A DNA stretch of 64,000 nucleotides from Paragyromitra xinjiangensis (GCA_038503065.1 JBCAMK010000020.1:62001-126000); one strand, 5' to 3'; counted from the first letter of the stretch, positions 21,793 to 34,933 are shown. Translations and numbers: made by a program. Notes: generated by a model from the sequence alone, not told the origin.

Positions 21793-24700
21793 ATGGCCTC
21801 CAATTCTGGACCGTCCCCGTCGCTAGATATAGGAGGACTTTCCAGCAACATAATCTCCGACTTTGGACCCATTTTGTCGTTGTTCGGCGAGCAGGTTGCG
21901 AAGCAGTTCATGAGCCAGTCGATGGGATGGCTCGACCATATTATTTTCGCCATGGCACCATTAGGAATTATTACGGCGATTGTTGGAGCAATTCGGGTTG
22001 GAGGGTCAAGATGGCTTAGGGCAATTATCGGTAGGGCAAGAGAGAACTATGCTACAGCTGAAATTGAGTTGATGTCCTCCACATCGCATGAGGTCTGCGA
22101 GGTATGGAACGGCCAAAACATTGTGAGAATCGTGGGGTCGCCGAAGATTCACGAGGTTATATATAAAAAGAACTCAGAAGAAAATTTTGAGGGGGACAAT
22201 ACTATCGAAGGGCGCACATGTGACCTATATAGCTTGGAGGAAGTTCTCCCAAGTTTCTTGACTTCAATACGTAAGTTCGGCCTCTCCTCATGGTCAGGTA
22301 TGACTAGCTAGTGTAATTAAACTAATATACCTTTTAGGAGGGAAAAGATATACGAAGTCATTTACTATAGCTGAAGAAGGTACGTTATTGATACCTCCGG
22401 TAAAGCCCGTAGAGCTCGGTTTGGTAACCCCGAAATATAGATATAGATTCAAAGGAACACCCCAGAAGCCCCCCAAACATTTCTCTAAATATAAATTCCT
22501 ACGTACCTAAGCGGGAGCTATATTTTGTGGCTACCACTGGAATATTTTTACAGAGTGCAATTCTAGTATACGCTTATTATTCCACCTACAATTCAATTTT
22601 TAAGCTCAAGCTGGGAATATCCTCACCAGTGATCTGGGCTTGGTACTGCACACTGATCGGGACGTTGAGTTTGATTACGGGGGTGCTGGGTTGTTGCTAT
22701 ATCATTGATAAAAGCACTGCCGATAATGTGTGGCAGGTCCAGGGAAACGAGGAAAAGATGCACATCCTGTGGCTGCAAAAGGGCGATACACTCGACGGTG
22801 GAGCCTTCGGGTCTTATGTTATTTTCACGAAAGAAGGTCGATCAAAAATAATAACTTCTTGTCGAAATAATAAATTCACCGACCAGAACAATTCAAACAC
22901 GCGCGTTTTCAAGAATACAACGACCGCTGCGGCATTTCTCACACTCGTAGGATTTATTCTCCAGTTCATGGGTTTCCGCGGAATGCATTGGTCAATCTCA
23001 GCAGCTCAGGTCCTAGCGACGATAATCATGACTCTTTTAAGAACAGTTGTGCGTCGAGGGGTCTCCGAGTACCCCTATTGTCACAAACTCCCACCGAATC
23101 ACGAAATTGACTGGTTGGCAACAAGGTTTGCGGACGATCACGATCGGTCGACCTTCTTGAAAGGGCCTGACCGAGTGCCCAAGAATAAGGGGGAGGATGA
23201 TTTTCGGGTGAAGTCAGCTTGGGGCCAGTGTGATGACGGGTTCTGGGACCAGGAATGCAGGCATTGGAGGATTGTCACCGGCGCAGAAAATTGCGGATAC
23301 GGGCTCCCGCAACCCAGGGGGTCGAATGACAGAGCACAGAAAGTAGTTGAAACAAGAAAACGTCTCCTACATCTAATAGAACAACCAAGCTCCTACTCCG
23401 ACAAAGCAACTTCTATTGCAGCTGCGATAGAACTCGTGATGAATATTCCTAGCCTATTTAATCCTAAGCCTGAGGAGGAGGAGTTTTTATGGTGGATGAA
23501 CGTAAATCTGAACGATGTCCTGAATGCTCCAGAGGCGACTCGTATCGAATTAAAAATTAAAAAAGATTCGTCGAGGAAATGGAAGGCAGATCTTGTTGAG
23601 ATAGAAGCGGTTCTATCTCTCTGGATGTTTTCTGTATCCAAGGAGGAGGAGAGTAGTTCGAGGGATGGATTTTTGCGGAGTGGAAAAGCATCTAGACAGC
23701 AAAGCATACGACTTCTTGGGCCAAGTACCCCTTCGTCGCGAAGAGATATGAAGTGGTGGATCAGTGATGGACTTAGTAAAGTGTTGGAGGTGGATTTGGC
23801 TGAGCCGACGGAGAAGGATTCACCAAGATCGGCGACCGACGGTTCTGGGAATCAGATAACAATCAAGCCTGGCGATCACCATGTTGTGGGCTTTGCAGGT
23901 GGAGAAATCGAAAGTGGTGTCTATAAGACTCGACCACTCTCAGAAATACCAATTGTGAGCGCTTCTGATGGAGAGGTGAGAACCCACATGCACCATAGCA
24001 CTGGCTCCGTAACTAACTATAAGGTTAAGGGAAATTTAGTACCACCAGTTCCCACCAGTTCAAGGTTCTGTCTGGCTGCAGTTTCCGATGCCCCGCTAGA
24101 TTTACTCTTCGCACAAGAGATGTTCTCCGCGTTTATGTGGGCGTTTGCAAAATCACCCTACACAAAGCAAATTGAAGGCCAAACAAAGTTGCAACCTCAA
24201 TCAAACCAAAGCTCCAATAGCAGTCCCGACTGGCAATCATTTGCCTTGCAAAACACCACTCTCCTGAAACTGGCACAAAACATCGAAAGTATAGGCCTAG
24301 GCAGTTTAGACGAGGTTTATATGAGTATCCTTCCACCACTGATCGCGCACTGCAGGCTCCCCGACGCAGAAGTCCTGGTAGATAACATACATCAGAAAAC
24401 CAAAGAGCTTCAGCTTTCTGGTAACTGGGGGGAAGCCGGAGACCTGTATCTTTGGGCCTTTGAAGCCTGCAGCTACGGAATTTTAGACTCCGGTTCTATT
24501 GCTACCCCCCCTACTCGCGAATCGGGAGCTTCTGCAAGTGAGGCAGAACCTACAACCCCGAAAGCCTTGATTAAAGCTGCAGCAGTACTTATGCAGTTCC
24601 TACAAGCGCTAAATACTGAAACGGAGAGATACGAGATCCTGAGGGCACCCCGCTCCCGGGAGGGAATTCCCGACCCCATGAAGAAATTTAAAGATGGGCT

Positions 24701-26438
24701 AGTAGGGCTGGTGGGGAGACCAAGTGAAATCAAAGTATTTGCTGAGCTGGCATGGTTATATAAGAGACAATTTCGGGATGTAGACTGGAAGCTTCTACCG
24801 GGCGTTCGCAGCGAAGAAACCCCCGATTTCAACATCACCGACATTAAAAATGCCAAAGCTTTTGGCCTTACAAAGACGCATCAAGCCTTTATCTCTAGTC
24901 GGGAGACATCCCTTGAACAGAAGGGAGTCGTGATCGAGGCGGACGATGCGCATAAGATGGACGTGCTAGGGTGGACTCCATTACATTATGCTGCCACTGT
25001 CGCAGATAATACCCTGATACGACAACTTCTGGAAGCCGGTGCTGATTGGAGATCGAGAGACCTCGGGGGGTGGACGCCTCTACACTATGCTGCTGCGTCC
25101 AAAAAAGAAGGTTTCGAAATTCACCGGGAATACTTAAAGGAGAGAATAGACCTAAATTCTCAAGGGCGTGATGGACTTTCGCCTTTACACTGTTCTGCGA
25201 TAAGCGGCAACATTCATATGGCAAGATCTCTAGTTGAGTCTGGAGCTAATCTGCAGACTTTTGACAATTCGCGAAAGACACCACTCCACTGGGCAGCATA
25301 TCACGGGTTTACAGACATACTGAACCTTATGCTGGGGTACGGGGCCAGTTCTTTAGCATGTGATGAGTCAGGAAAAACACCTCTCCATCTTGCCGCTATA
25401 AAGGGGTCCAGTAATGTCGTGACGGCTGTAACAAAGGCTATGGGTGGGATGATAGACATTAGGGAAAGAGATGGGTGGACGGCGATGCAAATGGCAGCAT
25501 TTTATGGGCACAGCGGATTCATAAAAAATCTACTGGATTCTGGAGCAGACGTCAATTCGCGGGGTGGTGAATATGGGAATGCACTACAGGTGGCCGTTAG
25601 GCGTGGGTATGCCGAGGTAGTGAGTGTGTTGCTGGATCGTGGAGCGGACGTCAATACGCAGGGTGGTAAATACGGGAGTGCGCTGCAGGCGGCAGCCTTT
25701 AGGGGGCATGTCGAGGTAGTGAAACTGTTGCTAGATTCTGGAGCAGACGTCAATGCACAGGGCGGTCACTACGCGAATGCGCTGCATGTGGCAGCCTCGG
25801 GGGGGCATGTCGAGGTAGTGAAACTGTTGCTAGATTCTGGAGCGGACGTCAATGCGCAGGGCGGTCACTACGGGAATGCGCTGCAGGCGGCAGCCTCGGA
25901 GGGGCATGTCGAGGTAGTGAAACTGTTGCTAGATTCTGGAGCGGACGCCAATGCGCAGGGCGGTCACTACGGGAATGCGCTGCAGGCGGCAGCCTCGGGG
26001 GGGCATGTTGAGGTAGTGAAACTGTTGCTAGATTCTGGCGCGGGTGTGTACTATGGGAATGCGCTGCATGTGGCAGCCTCGGAGGGGCATGTCAAGGTAG
26101 TGAAACTGTTGCTAGATTCTGGAGCGGACGCCAATGCGCAGGGCGGTCACTACGGGGATGCGCTGTATGTGGCAGCCTCGGGGGGGCATGTCGAGGTAGT
26201 GAAACTGTTGCTAGATTCTGGAGCGGATGTCAATGCGCAGGGCGGTCACTACGGGAATGCGCTGCAGGCGGCAGCCTCGGGGGGGCATGTCAAGGTAGTA
26301 AAACTGTTGCTAGATTCTGGGGCGGATGTCAATGCGCAGGGCGGTCACCACGGGGATGCACTACGAGCGGCCACCAACGGCAGGCATGCCGAGGTAGAAA
26401 ACGTGTTGTTGCATCATGGAGCGGACGTGCGGGTTTAA
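21793..26438 (+). CDS. Membrane-associated ankyrin repeat protein
   Basis: Three exons: 21793-22270, 22338-22379 and 22441-26438, giving 1505 aa. The 42-nt middle exon and the 61-nt second intron are fixed by phase; joining them creates PPNISLN followed by KRELYFVATTGIFLQ, a pattern of a common fungal family. Hydrophobic segments lie near residue 50-70 (WLDHIIFAMAPLGIITAIVG), at the start of exon 3 (ATTGIFLQSAILVYAYYS, then WAWYCTLIGTLSLITGVLG) and near residue 315-345 (AAAFLTLVGFILQFMGF). A long central region without recognised domain follows. From about residue 1010 to the end there are some 14 ankyrin repeats, of which the last seven are nearly identical at the DNA level. The protein probably sits in a membrane with the ankyrin array in the cytosol; this is inferred from sequence only. 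Such proteins are multi-copy in Pezizomycotina and their function is unknown. Confidence 0.88.
25685..26400 (+). repeat. 99-bp near-identical ankyrin-coding tandem repeat
   Basis: Seven tandem units encoding GGHVEVVKLLLDSGADVNAQ followed by GGHYGNALQAAAS. They differ by only a few bases each. One unit (about 26030-26065) lacks 15 bp, so that GADxNAQGGHYGNAL becomes GAGVYYGNAL in frame. Variation falls at a few fixed positions (G/E, E/K, Q/H-V). Confidence 0.9.
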
Positions 26439-28428
26439 GTAAGACACCCGATAGTATGCAGGTCATATGATCGGAGAACGGTTAGACTGAACAGAAGAAT
26501 GTAACGGCGACGGGATAACCATTAAAGGTACCCAGGCAATGGCTTGGTGATGTGAACACAAGAAACACACTAAGCCTAATTGGGTTTGGTTCGAGACAAG
26601 TACCTGGAGGACATGAGGGAAGTAATCGTATTATGTCAGATGATTTCCTAGAGCATAGATAGGGGCAGAACCTAGTAGTTAGTTGTTTCTTTGGTCAGAA
26701 TAACAAGCCCCCTTTCCTAATCCACAAAACGGTCTCGCAGCTAGGAAGGATGTATATTAGTTCCAGTCATGTAGAAACAGAACGCATGTCCATTAGGTAA
26801 AATCCCTACATTGTATGGGTTTCCGAGTCGGTTAAGTTAGTTATTAAAACCGAAAGCTATCATATAACTTTTGAATAGAGTGAGCTTATATATTACCCTC
26901 TTCCAACAGGAGTTTGCTATAGAGGTACTTTATAGCGGGCAGGTGCGCGTGGCACTGAGTGAGAAGTTTATGAAAAAGGAGCCTGTTGCCGTTCGACATT
27001 ATGTTGTCTCTAAAAAACCTACTATAGTACTCTCTGCCTTCTTTCTACCTTGCAGTATCTAGATCAACTCTTCATACATTACTAGTTGGTTTCCTCGCGG
27101 ACAGTAGAATACTATGTATTAGTGAAGCAAAAGCCTTGTAGTTATACTATTTGGCCTTTACATCCATAATCCATAAGACCCATTCGTAATAGAAATCAGT
27201 CGATTGCTAGCTTTGATAATTACCTAGAATCTTTTAGGTCTTACCAATAGTAAAACACAAACCGATACCGTACTACGAAAAAACCGCCAAACTATCCCAT
27301 AGAGGAAACAAGAGAGACATGCCCAATTGAGGGCTACCAGCATCAAAACATATCTTACTAGTCCATTGAGACAATCTCTAATGTGCTGCTCTCCTCTACC
27401 CTCTTCCCATTTTTTTCGAGAATGCATAAAACAGTCGTTGGCATGTTCTCTAACTTTTAGCTACTGACACACAAGCGTAATGCGCGCAAATTACTGTATT
27501 TTGCACCCTCGGAGGATACTATGTCGATTATTCCACTATAAACTAGTGATACCCGGTGAGTAAGAAAAATTGAAAAAAACCTCATCTCCTGGCACTTTTC
27601 TGACACTTTTCCTTGCTGTTTTATTACTATAGGGTAATCATGTAACTAGGACCTCTTCCGAGAATAATGGCGATAACTAACATAGCAATAGTAACCTTTG
27701 AGACGGAATACTAGGCTTATCACGGAATATCAAGATACGACGTAACAGGAAAAAAAAAAAAATCTTCTAACGAGAGAAAGCGTATATCAATCGCAGAGCC
27801 TTAAATTTGGCAATGCTCCTTCAGCAGCTTGGGCTTACGGTTAAGTTTTTCCCTTCCAGCTTTCGACCCGTTTTTAGAAATTTGGTGAAGTGGTAGGTAT
27901 ACTACATATATTGCTGATTTTCTGAAAGGAAAGTACGAGCTTCATTATCATAGTAGATACATTATCTCTCTCTTCCACCTCTTATTGAAGAGCTGACGCT
28001 AAAGAACCGCAAGCCATGTAGAGACGCTAGTGTACAACACTGCACATTGACTCATACTACCGGACGCTGATAACAACGATTGATTGCATTATACCTTCGA
28101 AGGATGGACGTACTAAATAGAGTAACAAAAAACAGCAATGAACTCGCTTGATACTTAGTAAGCTATCACTTACAGGGCTCATTACAATACATACAATTCT
28201 AACAAACTACTACTTTAGACTCTCCACTAAATTTTAGATGCAAATTACAAAAGGCCTAATATTCCTTATGTCACGAGCTTAAGAAGACCAGGAAATGCCA
28301 AGGTCAATGCCTAGACAATCATTGACAGCGGAGTATCCCTGTAGCACCAACAGATTACCCGGACAGGCGGCCAAGCGATAACAGACGTCATAGCTCACTT
28401 CCGCCAACCATTCCGACAATCCTACTCG
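26439..28428. other. 2-kb AT-rich intergenic region
   Basis: No gene, RNA or repeat I can support. A 63-codon open frame at 26871-27062 has no start context or family features. Confidence 0.45.
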
Positions 28429-29854
28429 ATGTTCCGTTCCCTCCGCCTCCGGCATTCTCAACGACCGATATCCCTAGCTAGATTATCCCCATCACATGGA
28501 CTTCGTTCTATCAGTTTGCTCGCGTCACTTCCTGCTGTGCTAGTTCCTCCGGTAGTATTCGGGGGTCTTGTTGTATCGTTATGGGCTTATAAGGTGCGTA
28601 TTTCTGAGTATTAACGTTGCCCTTACATGTCCTAATGACCCCATACGAGCTATTTTCTAGTGTGCGATGATGGTTATATTTCAGAATAAGATCATCTACA
28701 TGCCGGGTAAATCAATTGTTCTCTTATCACCTACAAAAATAGAACTAGAATCAATAGTTGGTAGAGCTCCGTCCTAATCTATATGCATCTAGGTGTTCCC
28801 CTCGGCGCGAAACGAGAAACCCTAGCCGACTACAAGCCCCTCTGCAGCGGAATCCAATGGCAGGAACACCACAGATCCATCAAGACATCCGACGGCAAAC
28901 TCCTCTCTTCCGTCACCGCAACGATTAATCCTACTTCCCCTCTCAGCAGCAACAAAAAACACATCCTCGTAGTCTATTTCCAAGGGTACTCTCTCTTCCC
29001 TCCCACTCCATGACCACCGCCAACAATACTACAGCAATGCATCTTCAACCCCACCTCGTCTTCCTCACCTCTCTGCAATCCTCACTACCCTCTCAAAAGA
29101 TACTTCTGCAAGCTACACATTCCTCATCCCCTCCTACCGAGGGTACTGGACCTCTACCGGCTCACCTTCCCAAGCCGGTATCGAAAAGGACCTATCTGCG
29201 ATCTTCACGCTTCTCGAACAGTACACACACGTCACGGATATCGTTCTATGGGGACAAAGTATCGGGTGTGGGATCGCAATGAAAGGGTGGGCAGACTATC
29301 TCAAGCGAGGACCAATCTCTCGTACAGGCGGTGAGAGCAGCAATGTCAATGTGACAGGAGTGATACTTGAAACTCCATTCATGAGTGTGCCGAATATGCT
29401 CCGTGCGTTGTATCCGCAGAAATGGCTACCCTATCGATATCTATCTGTCTTTCTGCGCAGTACGTGGGATGTGAGAGCGGCAGCTAAGGTGGTGCGGGGT
29501 CGAGTATGCAAGGCAAATGAAGCGGATCGATCGAGCCAATGGGGTAAGACCGATCGGCTGGAGGATATGAAACACAGCCAAAAACCGAGAGTTCTTCTTT
29601 TGAGCGCAGCACGAGACGAAGTGGTTCCAGCTGAAGAAACAGCAAATGTCGGAGAGGTCGTGGAAGACATGGTAGGCAGGGATTGTGTCAGAGGTGTTGT
29701 TGTTCCAGGAGCACTACATGTTGAGTGCGTTGCAAGACCACATGGGAGGAGTGAGGTTGTGGCGTTTTTGAAAGGTCTCAATGGAGACGATACTTTGCAC
29801 TGGTATTGGCATTCAGTCTCCCTTTTGATCCACAGCATCGGCGATGATATCTAA
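28429..29854 (+). CDS. Alpha/beta hydrolase, ABHD13/Bem46-like, membrane-anchored
   Basis: Four exons: 28429-28593, 28685-28706 (22 nt), 28793-28985 and 29035-29854, giving 399 aa. The N-terminus is basic and then hydrophobic (LLASLPAVLVPPVVFGGLVV), a likely signal anchor. After it come NKIIYMPG, a DGKLLSSV strand, HILVVYFQGNAS (the GN motif of the oxyanion region) and PSYRGYW. The nucleophile elbow is GQSIGCG, the likely acid is the Asp in SAARDEVVP, and the likely base is the His in GALHVECV, so the catalytic triad is complete. Exon 4 was placed by phase: the splice turns FQ-G into FQGNASSTPP. This matches the ABHD13/Bem46-like group of serine hydrolases. Substrate unknown. The protein probably lies in the endomembrane system. 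Confidence 0.88.
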
Positions 29855-30536
29855 TTTTTCTCCCACCTAACCAGAGTTCAAAACCCTCGATCCCCATCAG
29901 ATTGCAATCCTTTGATAGAACCCTCAGAAGTTTAGAAATATTTCCAGCCACGTGTGATCATTTGCGTACAATTTCTCAGGGAATTAATCCAGATTTTCGG
30001 ATAACTAGTGGTGTAGGATCCATTGGTGTTAGTCAAATTCTTAGGCAATTAGCTACATATCTATGAAGAATTCCCGCCGGGTGTGAAATATGATCCCAAT
30101 CAATTCGATTTGAATCCATAGCCCGATTGAGAAGCCCTCTGAGATTCGAAATCATGTCTCCGCAAGCTGCAGAAGCTTTTTGGGACGAAACGCTAATGAG
30201 GGTCATGAATTGTCACTCACTCACCGCCAAATGGCTGAGCGAGAAGAGTGGGGAAATATGTAAAATGCAACTCCATGGTTGCACAACCTCTGTGGCAACG
30301 CTCCACCTAAACAGAGATTTTTATAGCTCTGGAACCGATAATTGTCGTTTCCTATTCTCATCCGTTCCTTCAGCCCTTGTTACGCAAATCATGCCAGAAC
30401 ACAGCTCATTTCAGCCTCTTCGTGCGCACATTATTAATAGAAACCATAGTGACCCCTCCTCTACCTTGCGCAACTTCCCCAAGCTATCCCACAGACAAAA
30501 AAATCTCCAAGGGTACACCAACACCAAAAGTCAGAG
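29855..30536. other. Intergenic between hydrolase and NLR genes
   Basis: No gene supported; presumably the NLR promoter. A long open frame (30127-30645) overlaps the NLR start in another frame and shows no family features. Confidence 0.4.
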
Positions 30537-33500
30537 ATGGGTCTTAGTTCTATCAAGAAATATATGCCTTCATGGCTTAGGCCGAACAGACCACCATCAT
30601 CAACAGCTAGACCTACTTCTAGTGGAGGACTATCAACCAAATTGACCACAGCAGCTACTCTATCGCCTGCCCCCGCAACAAAATTCTCCGCCTCGACTTC
30701 GGTTTTACCAAGGCCTAAGTCCCCTCAAACTCCACCATCGCAAAACATACCCACACCCAGCCACACAGCAGCTGAAGGACCATTAATCAACACAAGCACA
30801 GAGATACCGACTCTATCAATCACTCTCATTCCACAAGTTTTTGCTCCAACCTCACCCCTACAAGGGCCAAGGTTCTCCCAAATAATATCCTCGATAATCA
30901 CAACTACTGCTCCCAGCCCTGCGACAGACAACAGACGACAAACCAACACGACAACCGCACCAACCCTCCCGAATGCCGTATCGCAACACCCCAGTCTTAG
31001 CCCGACTCCACCCCCTCAAACATCGCCGGCACTACAAAATCCCGCCGTTCAAAAGTACCCTCACTTTCACACTCTTGCTTAAAGCAACAACTAACAACGG
31101 TTTTAGCCCTGCTCAAACTCTCTGGGAGCAAACTATCAACACAATCGATCCTAAAGACCTAGAGTTTATCGACTTACAACAAGACAAAAACCAAATACTC
31201 AATGACCTCCTTCAAGCAACCGAGCAAAAGAAAAAGGATTGCGAGAACAAGGCATGGAGTTACAAAGACCGCCATGGAGAACAGAAACTTGTCAGGGAAT
31301 CCGTAGGCACCTTTCTCGTGAATTTGAAGAAAATAACACCCATTGGCGATACGATAATCAGCACCCAACCTGCGATTGTTTCAGCAGCATGGGGGGTTTT
31401 TAAATTTCTGTTGCAGGTTAGTCTCAGAAAAATTCCCCATAAGCTAAATGAAATAGCGCTCAACTGTTCATAGGTTGTCACCGCCAGTGTGGAAAACCTG
31501 AGAGTAATTTTCGAAAGCCTGGACAACTTGACAAGGATCCTGATGCACTGCAGTATCTACGAGGACCTCTACACTCAAACCAAGCTTAAAGCTACGCCAC
31601 CTCTCCAAGATTCTTTGATAAATCTCTACGTATCTATCCTAAAATATCTTTGTTATGTATGGCGGCATCTTGGCCGCAATACTGCAGGTGAATTCCCACA
31701 CCAAAAGAGTGACATACGAGCTAATTTTTTATCTAGTTCAGTGCCTACAAACTACTTGGGAGGAGTTCTGGATGGGCCTGGATGAGCTCTTGCAAAAGGT
31801 CACTGATAGTGAGACAAGGGTGATAAAGGATGTTGATGTGGCTGCAAAAGAGGGTTCGCCTCCACCTGTTCTTGTACCACCAAAGCCAAGAGGAAACTAA
31901 TCATTATTTAGGCCAGAATAAAAAGCTGGAGGAATTGGCGAAGCGCCTCGGTGAGGTGAGGGAACCTATTCGGAGGATTGAACGCACGGTTGCGGACATA
32001 TATAAATATATTAATGCATATGGTTAATCCTATTACTACACTTATGAATATTTCTCATTCTAACTTGACTAGATGATGAACGTCTTAGGATCCTAAACTG
32101 GTTATCAAAGATCTCGTTTAGAGAGCACCACAGGTTCATCAGCTCATCCCGCCACCCCGAAACCGGCGAGTGGTTAATGGGGAAGCCCCATTTTTCGGAT
32201 TGGAAAAACCCAGAATTATCGTCTCTTCTTTGGCTACACGGTATCGGTAAGAAAAGAGTCACTCAAATCCCACTTTAAGCTAATTCTGACACCGTTCGAC
32301 GGATTTAGCTGGGTCTGGGAAAACGATGCTTGCGTGGGTACTTCGCCAACGTTTCTTCATGAACATGTTCTAACTTCAGTAGATCCAAGATTATCGACGT
32401 AATGGAGCCTAAGCAGAAGGAGCATTCTCTAGCATACTTCTACTGCAATTATAAGGAAGCCGGCCGCAGAGATCCAGCGTCAATTCTGAGGGCCCTTGTT
32501 AAACAACTTTGCCTCATGAGCCCTGAGGAGACTTTTCCAGCCCCAATGTTATCCATATACAAGCGACGAAAGAAGGACGCCGACTTATCCAACCTTCTTA
32601 GCGTCGATGAGATCAAGGTTCTACTTGTTGATTTATCGGCAGGATTCCTTCAAACCACCATTGTTATCGACGCACTCGACGAGTGTGACAGAGACACCAG
32701 GGGAATTATCTTCGATGTCCTGGAGCATGTAATGTCCGCAAAAAAAAACCCTGTCAAGATCTTTGTCACTAGCCGAGACGATGGGGACCTTAGGAGGAGA
32801 TTAGAAAACTCTCCAAACGTTTACATCCAGGAAGGTGACAATTCAAACGATATCTGCCGTTACATCGATTCGGAGATCCATATCTGCATCAAAACAGGCA
32901 AACTACTCGAGGGGGAGGTTGATGATACTCTAAAAGCACATATTATCGAGGCTCTTCGGAAAGGAGCGCGTGGGATGTATGTGCTTATCCCATTCAAGTC
33001 TCTTAACTAGACATGCATTCTAAACTTTTCTAGGTTCATATGGGTCAAATACCAAATTCTAATGATATGCGAAGAAACAACGAGAAAGGGTGTCGAGAAA
33101 GCGCTCACGGAATTGCCGAAAGACTTGAACGAGACATACTCTGAGATTTTGAGACGAATCGAGAACAGAAATCGAAGCCCCCGAACCCCGGCTCAGGCGA
33201 AAAATGTGTTGACATGGATACTCTATGCCACGCGGCCACTCTCACCCGAGGAGCTTATCGAAGCGATCTCAGTAGAGGCCATGGCTAGCACACTAGATAC
33301 TGATGGAATGACGATGTCCAAGATTCTCGATATCTGCCAAAACCTTGTCCTGTATGATGAAAAACTGAATGTTTTCCGATTCGTCCACTTTTCGGTCCAG
33401 GAATTCCTACTAGATCAGTTCAAGCCAGAAGAATGTCACACAAAAGCGGCAGAGGTTTGCCTCACCTTACTAACGCATCACCATGCGACGTCAGGTCCCC

Positions 33501-34933
33501 AAACACCTGCCCTACTAGATTATTATACCTTCAACTGGCCGATACATGTTCGGTCATCTGGTTGTGGGAGTGAAACTCTAAAAAGCTTGTGGATGGCATT
33601 CTTGAAACCATGCCCAGCTTATGAGGCATGGGTTTTGAGGGTTTCGGAAAAGGAGGAATTCGGGGACCTTAAGCCCAAGGAATCGGAAACACTCGCACCC
33701 CTACTTGCCGCATGTTACTATCAGCTCTCGGACATCTTCGAATTTCTCCTAGACGCGGGAGCTGACCCTAATTCCTATAATTGGAAAAATTGCACATCAC
33801 TTCATTTAGCTGCGAAAAACGGGAATGAGCACGCCACACGACTGTTACTTGAGAAGGAGGGAGCGGATGTGGACAGCAAGGACAAGGAATATGGCCGGAC
33901 ACCACTATCATGGGCTGCGGAGAACGGGCGTGAGAAAGTGGTGCAGATGTTGCTCGAGAAAGAGGGAGTGGATGTGGACAGCAAGGACAAGAGCTATGGC
34001 CAGACACCACTATCATGGGCTGCGTGGAACGGGCGTGAGAAAGTGGTGCAGATGTTGCTCGAGAAAGAGGGAGTGGATGTGGACAGCAAGGACAAGGAAT
34101 ATGGCCGGACACCACTATCATGGGCTGCGGAGAACGGGCGTGAGAAAGTGGCGCAGATGTTGCTCGAGAAAGAGGGAGTGGATGTGGACAGCAAGGACAA
34201 GGATGGTCGGACACCACTATCATGGGCTGCGTGGAACGGGCATGAGAAAGTGGTGCAGATGTTGCTCGAGAAAGAGGGAGTGGATGTGGACAGCAAGGAC
34301 AAGAGCTATGGCCGGACACCACTATCATGGGCTGCGTGGAACGGGCATGAGAAAGTGGTGCAGATGTTGCTCGAGAAAGAGGGAGTGGATGTGGACAGCA
34401 AGGACAAGAGCTATGGCCGGACACCACTATCATGGGCTGCGTGGAACGGGCATGAGAAAGTGGTGCAGATGTTGCTCGAGAAAGAGGGAGTGGATGTGGA
34501 CAGCAAGGACAAGAGCTATGGCCGGACACCACTATCATGGGCTGCGTGGAACGGGCATGAGAAAGTGGTGCAGATGTTGCTCGAGAAAGAGGGAGTGGAT
34601 GTGGACAGCAAGGACAAGAGCTATGGCCAGACACCACTATCATGGGCTGCGTGGAACGGGCATGAGAAAGTGGTGCAGATGTTGCTCGAGAAAGAGGGAG
34701 TGGATGTGGACAGCAAGGACAAGAGCTATGGCCGGACACCACTATCATGGGCTGCGTGGAACGGGCATGAGAAAGTGGTGCAGATGTTGCTCGAGAAAGA
34801 GGGAGTGGATGTGGATAGCAAGGACAAGGATGGCCGGACACTACTATCATGGGCTACGGAGAACGGTCGTGTGAACGTTATAGAGCTACTCAAGCGTCGA
34901 GGAGCAAAAGAAATCAACGGAGAGGTGCTATAG
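30537..34933 (+). CDS. NACHT-ankyrin NOD-like receptor with DUF7708 domain
   Basis: Nine exons: 30537-31054, 31107-31416, 31474-31687, 31737-31853, 31912-32022, 32073-32246, 32309-32333, 32380-32976 and 33034-34933, giving 1321 aa. An N-terminal Ser/Thr/Pro-rich tail (about 1-170) is followed by a DUF7708-like domain (PAQTLWEQTI, SAAWGVFKFLLQVV, CSIYEDLYTQ). The NACHT domain has LLWLHGIAGSGKTMLA as P-loop, where the 25-nt exon 7 encodes the core. It then has YFYCNYKEAGRRDPASILRA, Walker B TIVIDALDECD, KIFVTSR, GARGMFIWVKYQI, and a winged-helix-like region ending FVHFSVQEFLL. The C-terminus is an ankyrin array with ten nearly identical 34-35-residue repeats. Fungal NLRs of this build are STAND receptors that act in nonself recognition and programmed cell death; the specific role here is inferred. 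All nucleotide-binding motifs are intact. Only intron 4 has a weak donor (GTTCGC). Confidence 0.9.
33855..34895 (+). repeat. 105-bp near-identical ankyrin-coding tandem repeat
   Basis: Ten units of EKEGVDVDSKDKSYGRTPLS followed by WAAWNGHEKVVQMLL, mostly 105 bp, with two 102-bp DGR versions. Differences cluster at a few codons: SYG/EYG/DG, R/Q, WNGH/WNGR/ENGR. The array is open in two other frames and on the minus strand because of the repeat structure. Confidence 0.92.

Noticed and set aside
30127..30645. 172-codon plus-strand frame just before the NLR
   Set aside because: It overlaps the NLR start in another frame, starts in poor context and shows no domain.
33768..34850. 360-codon minus-strand frame and 349-codon second plus-strand frame across the NLR ankyrin array
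   Set aside because: Both are shadows of a 105-bp repeat without stops in those frames; the NLR frame is the one with domain motifs and consistent splicing.
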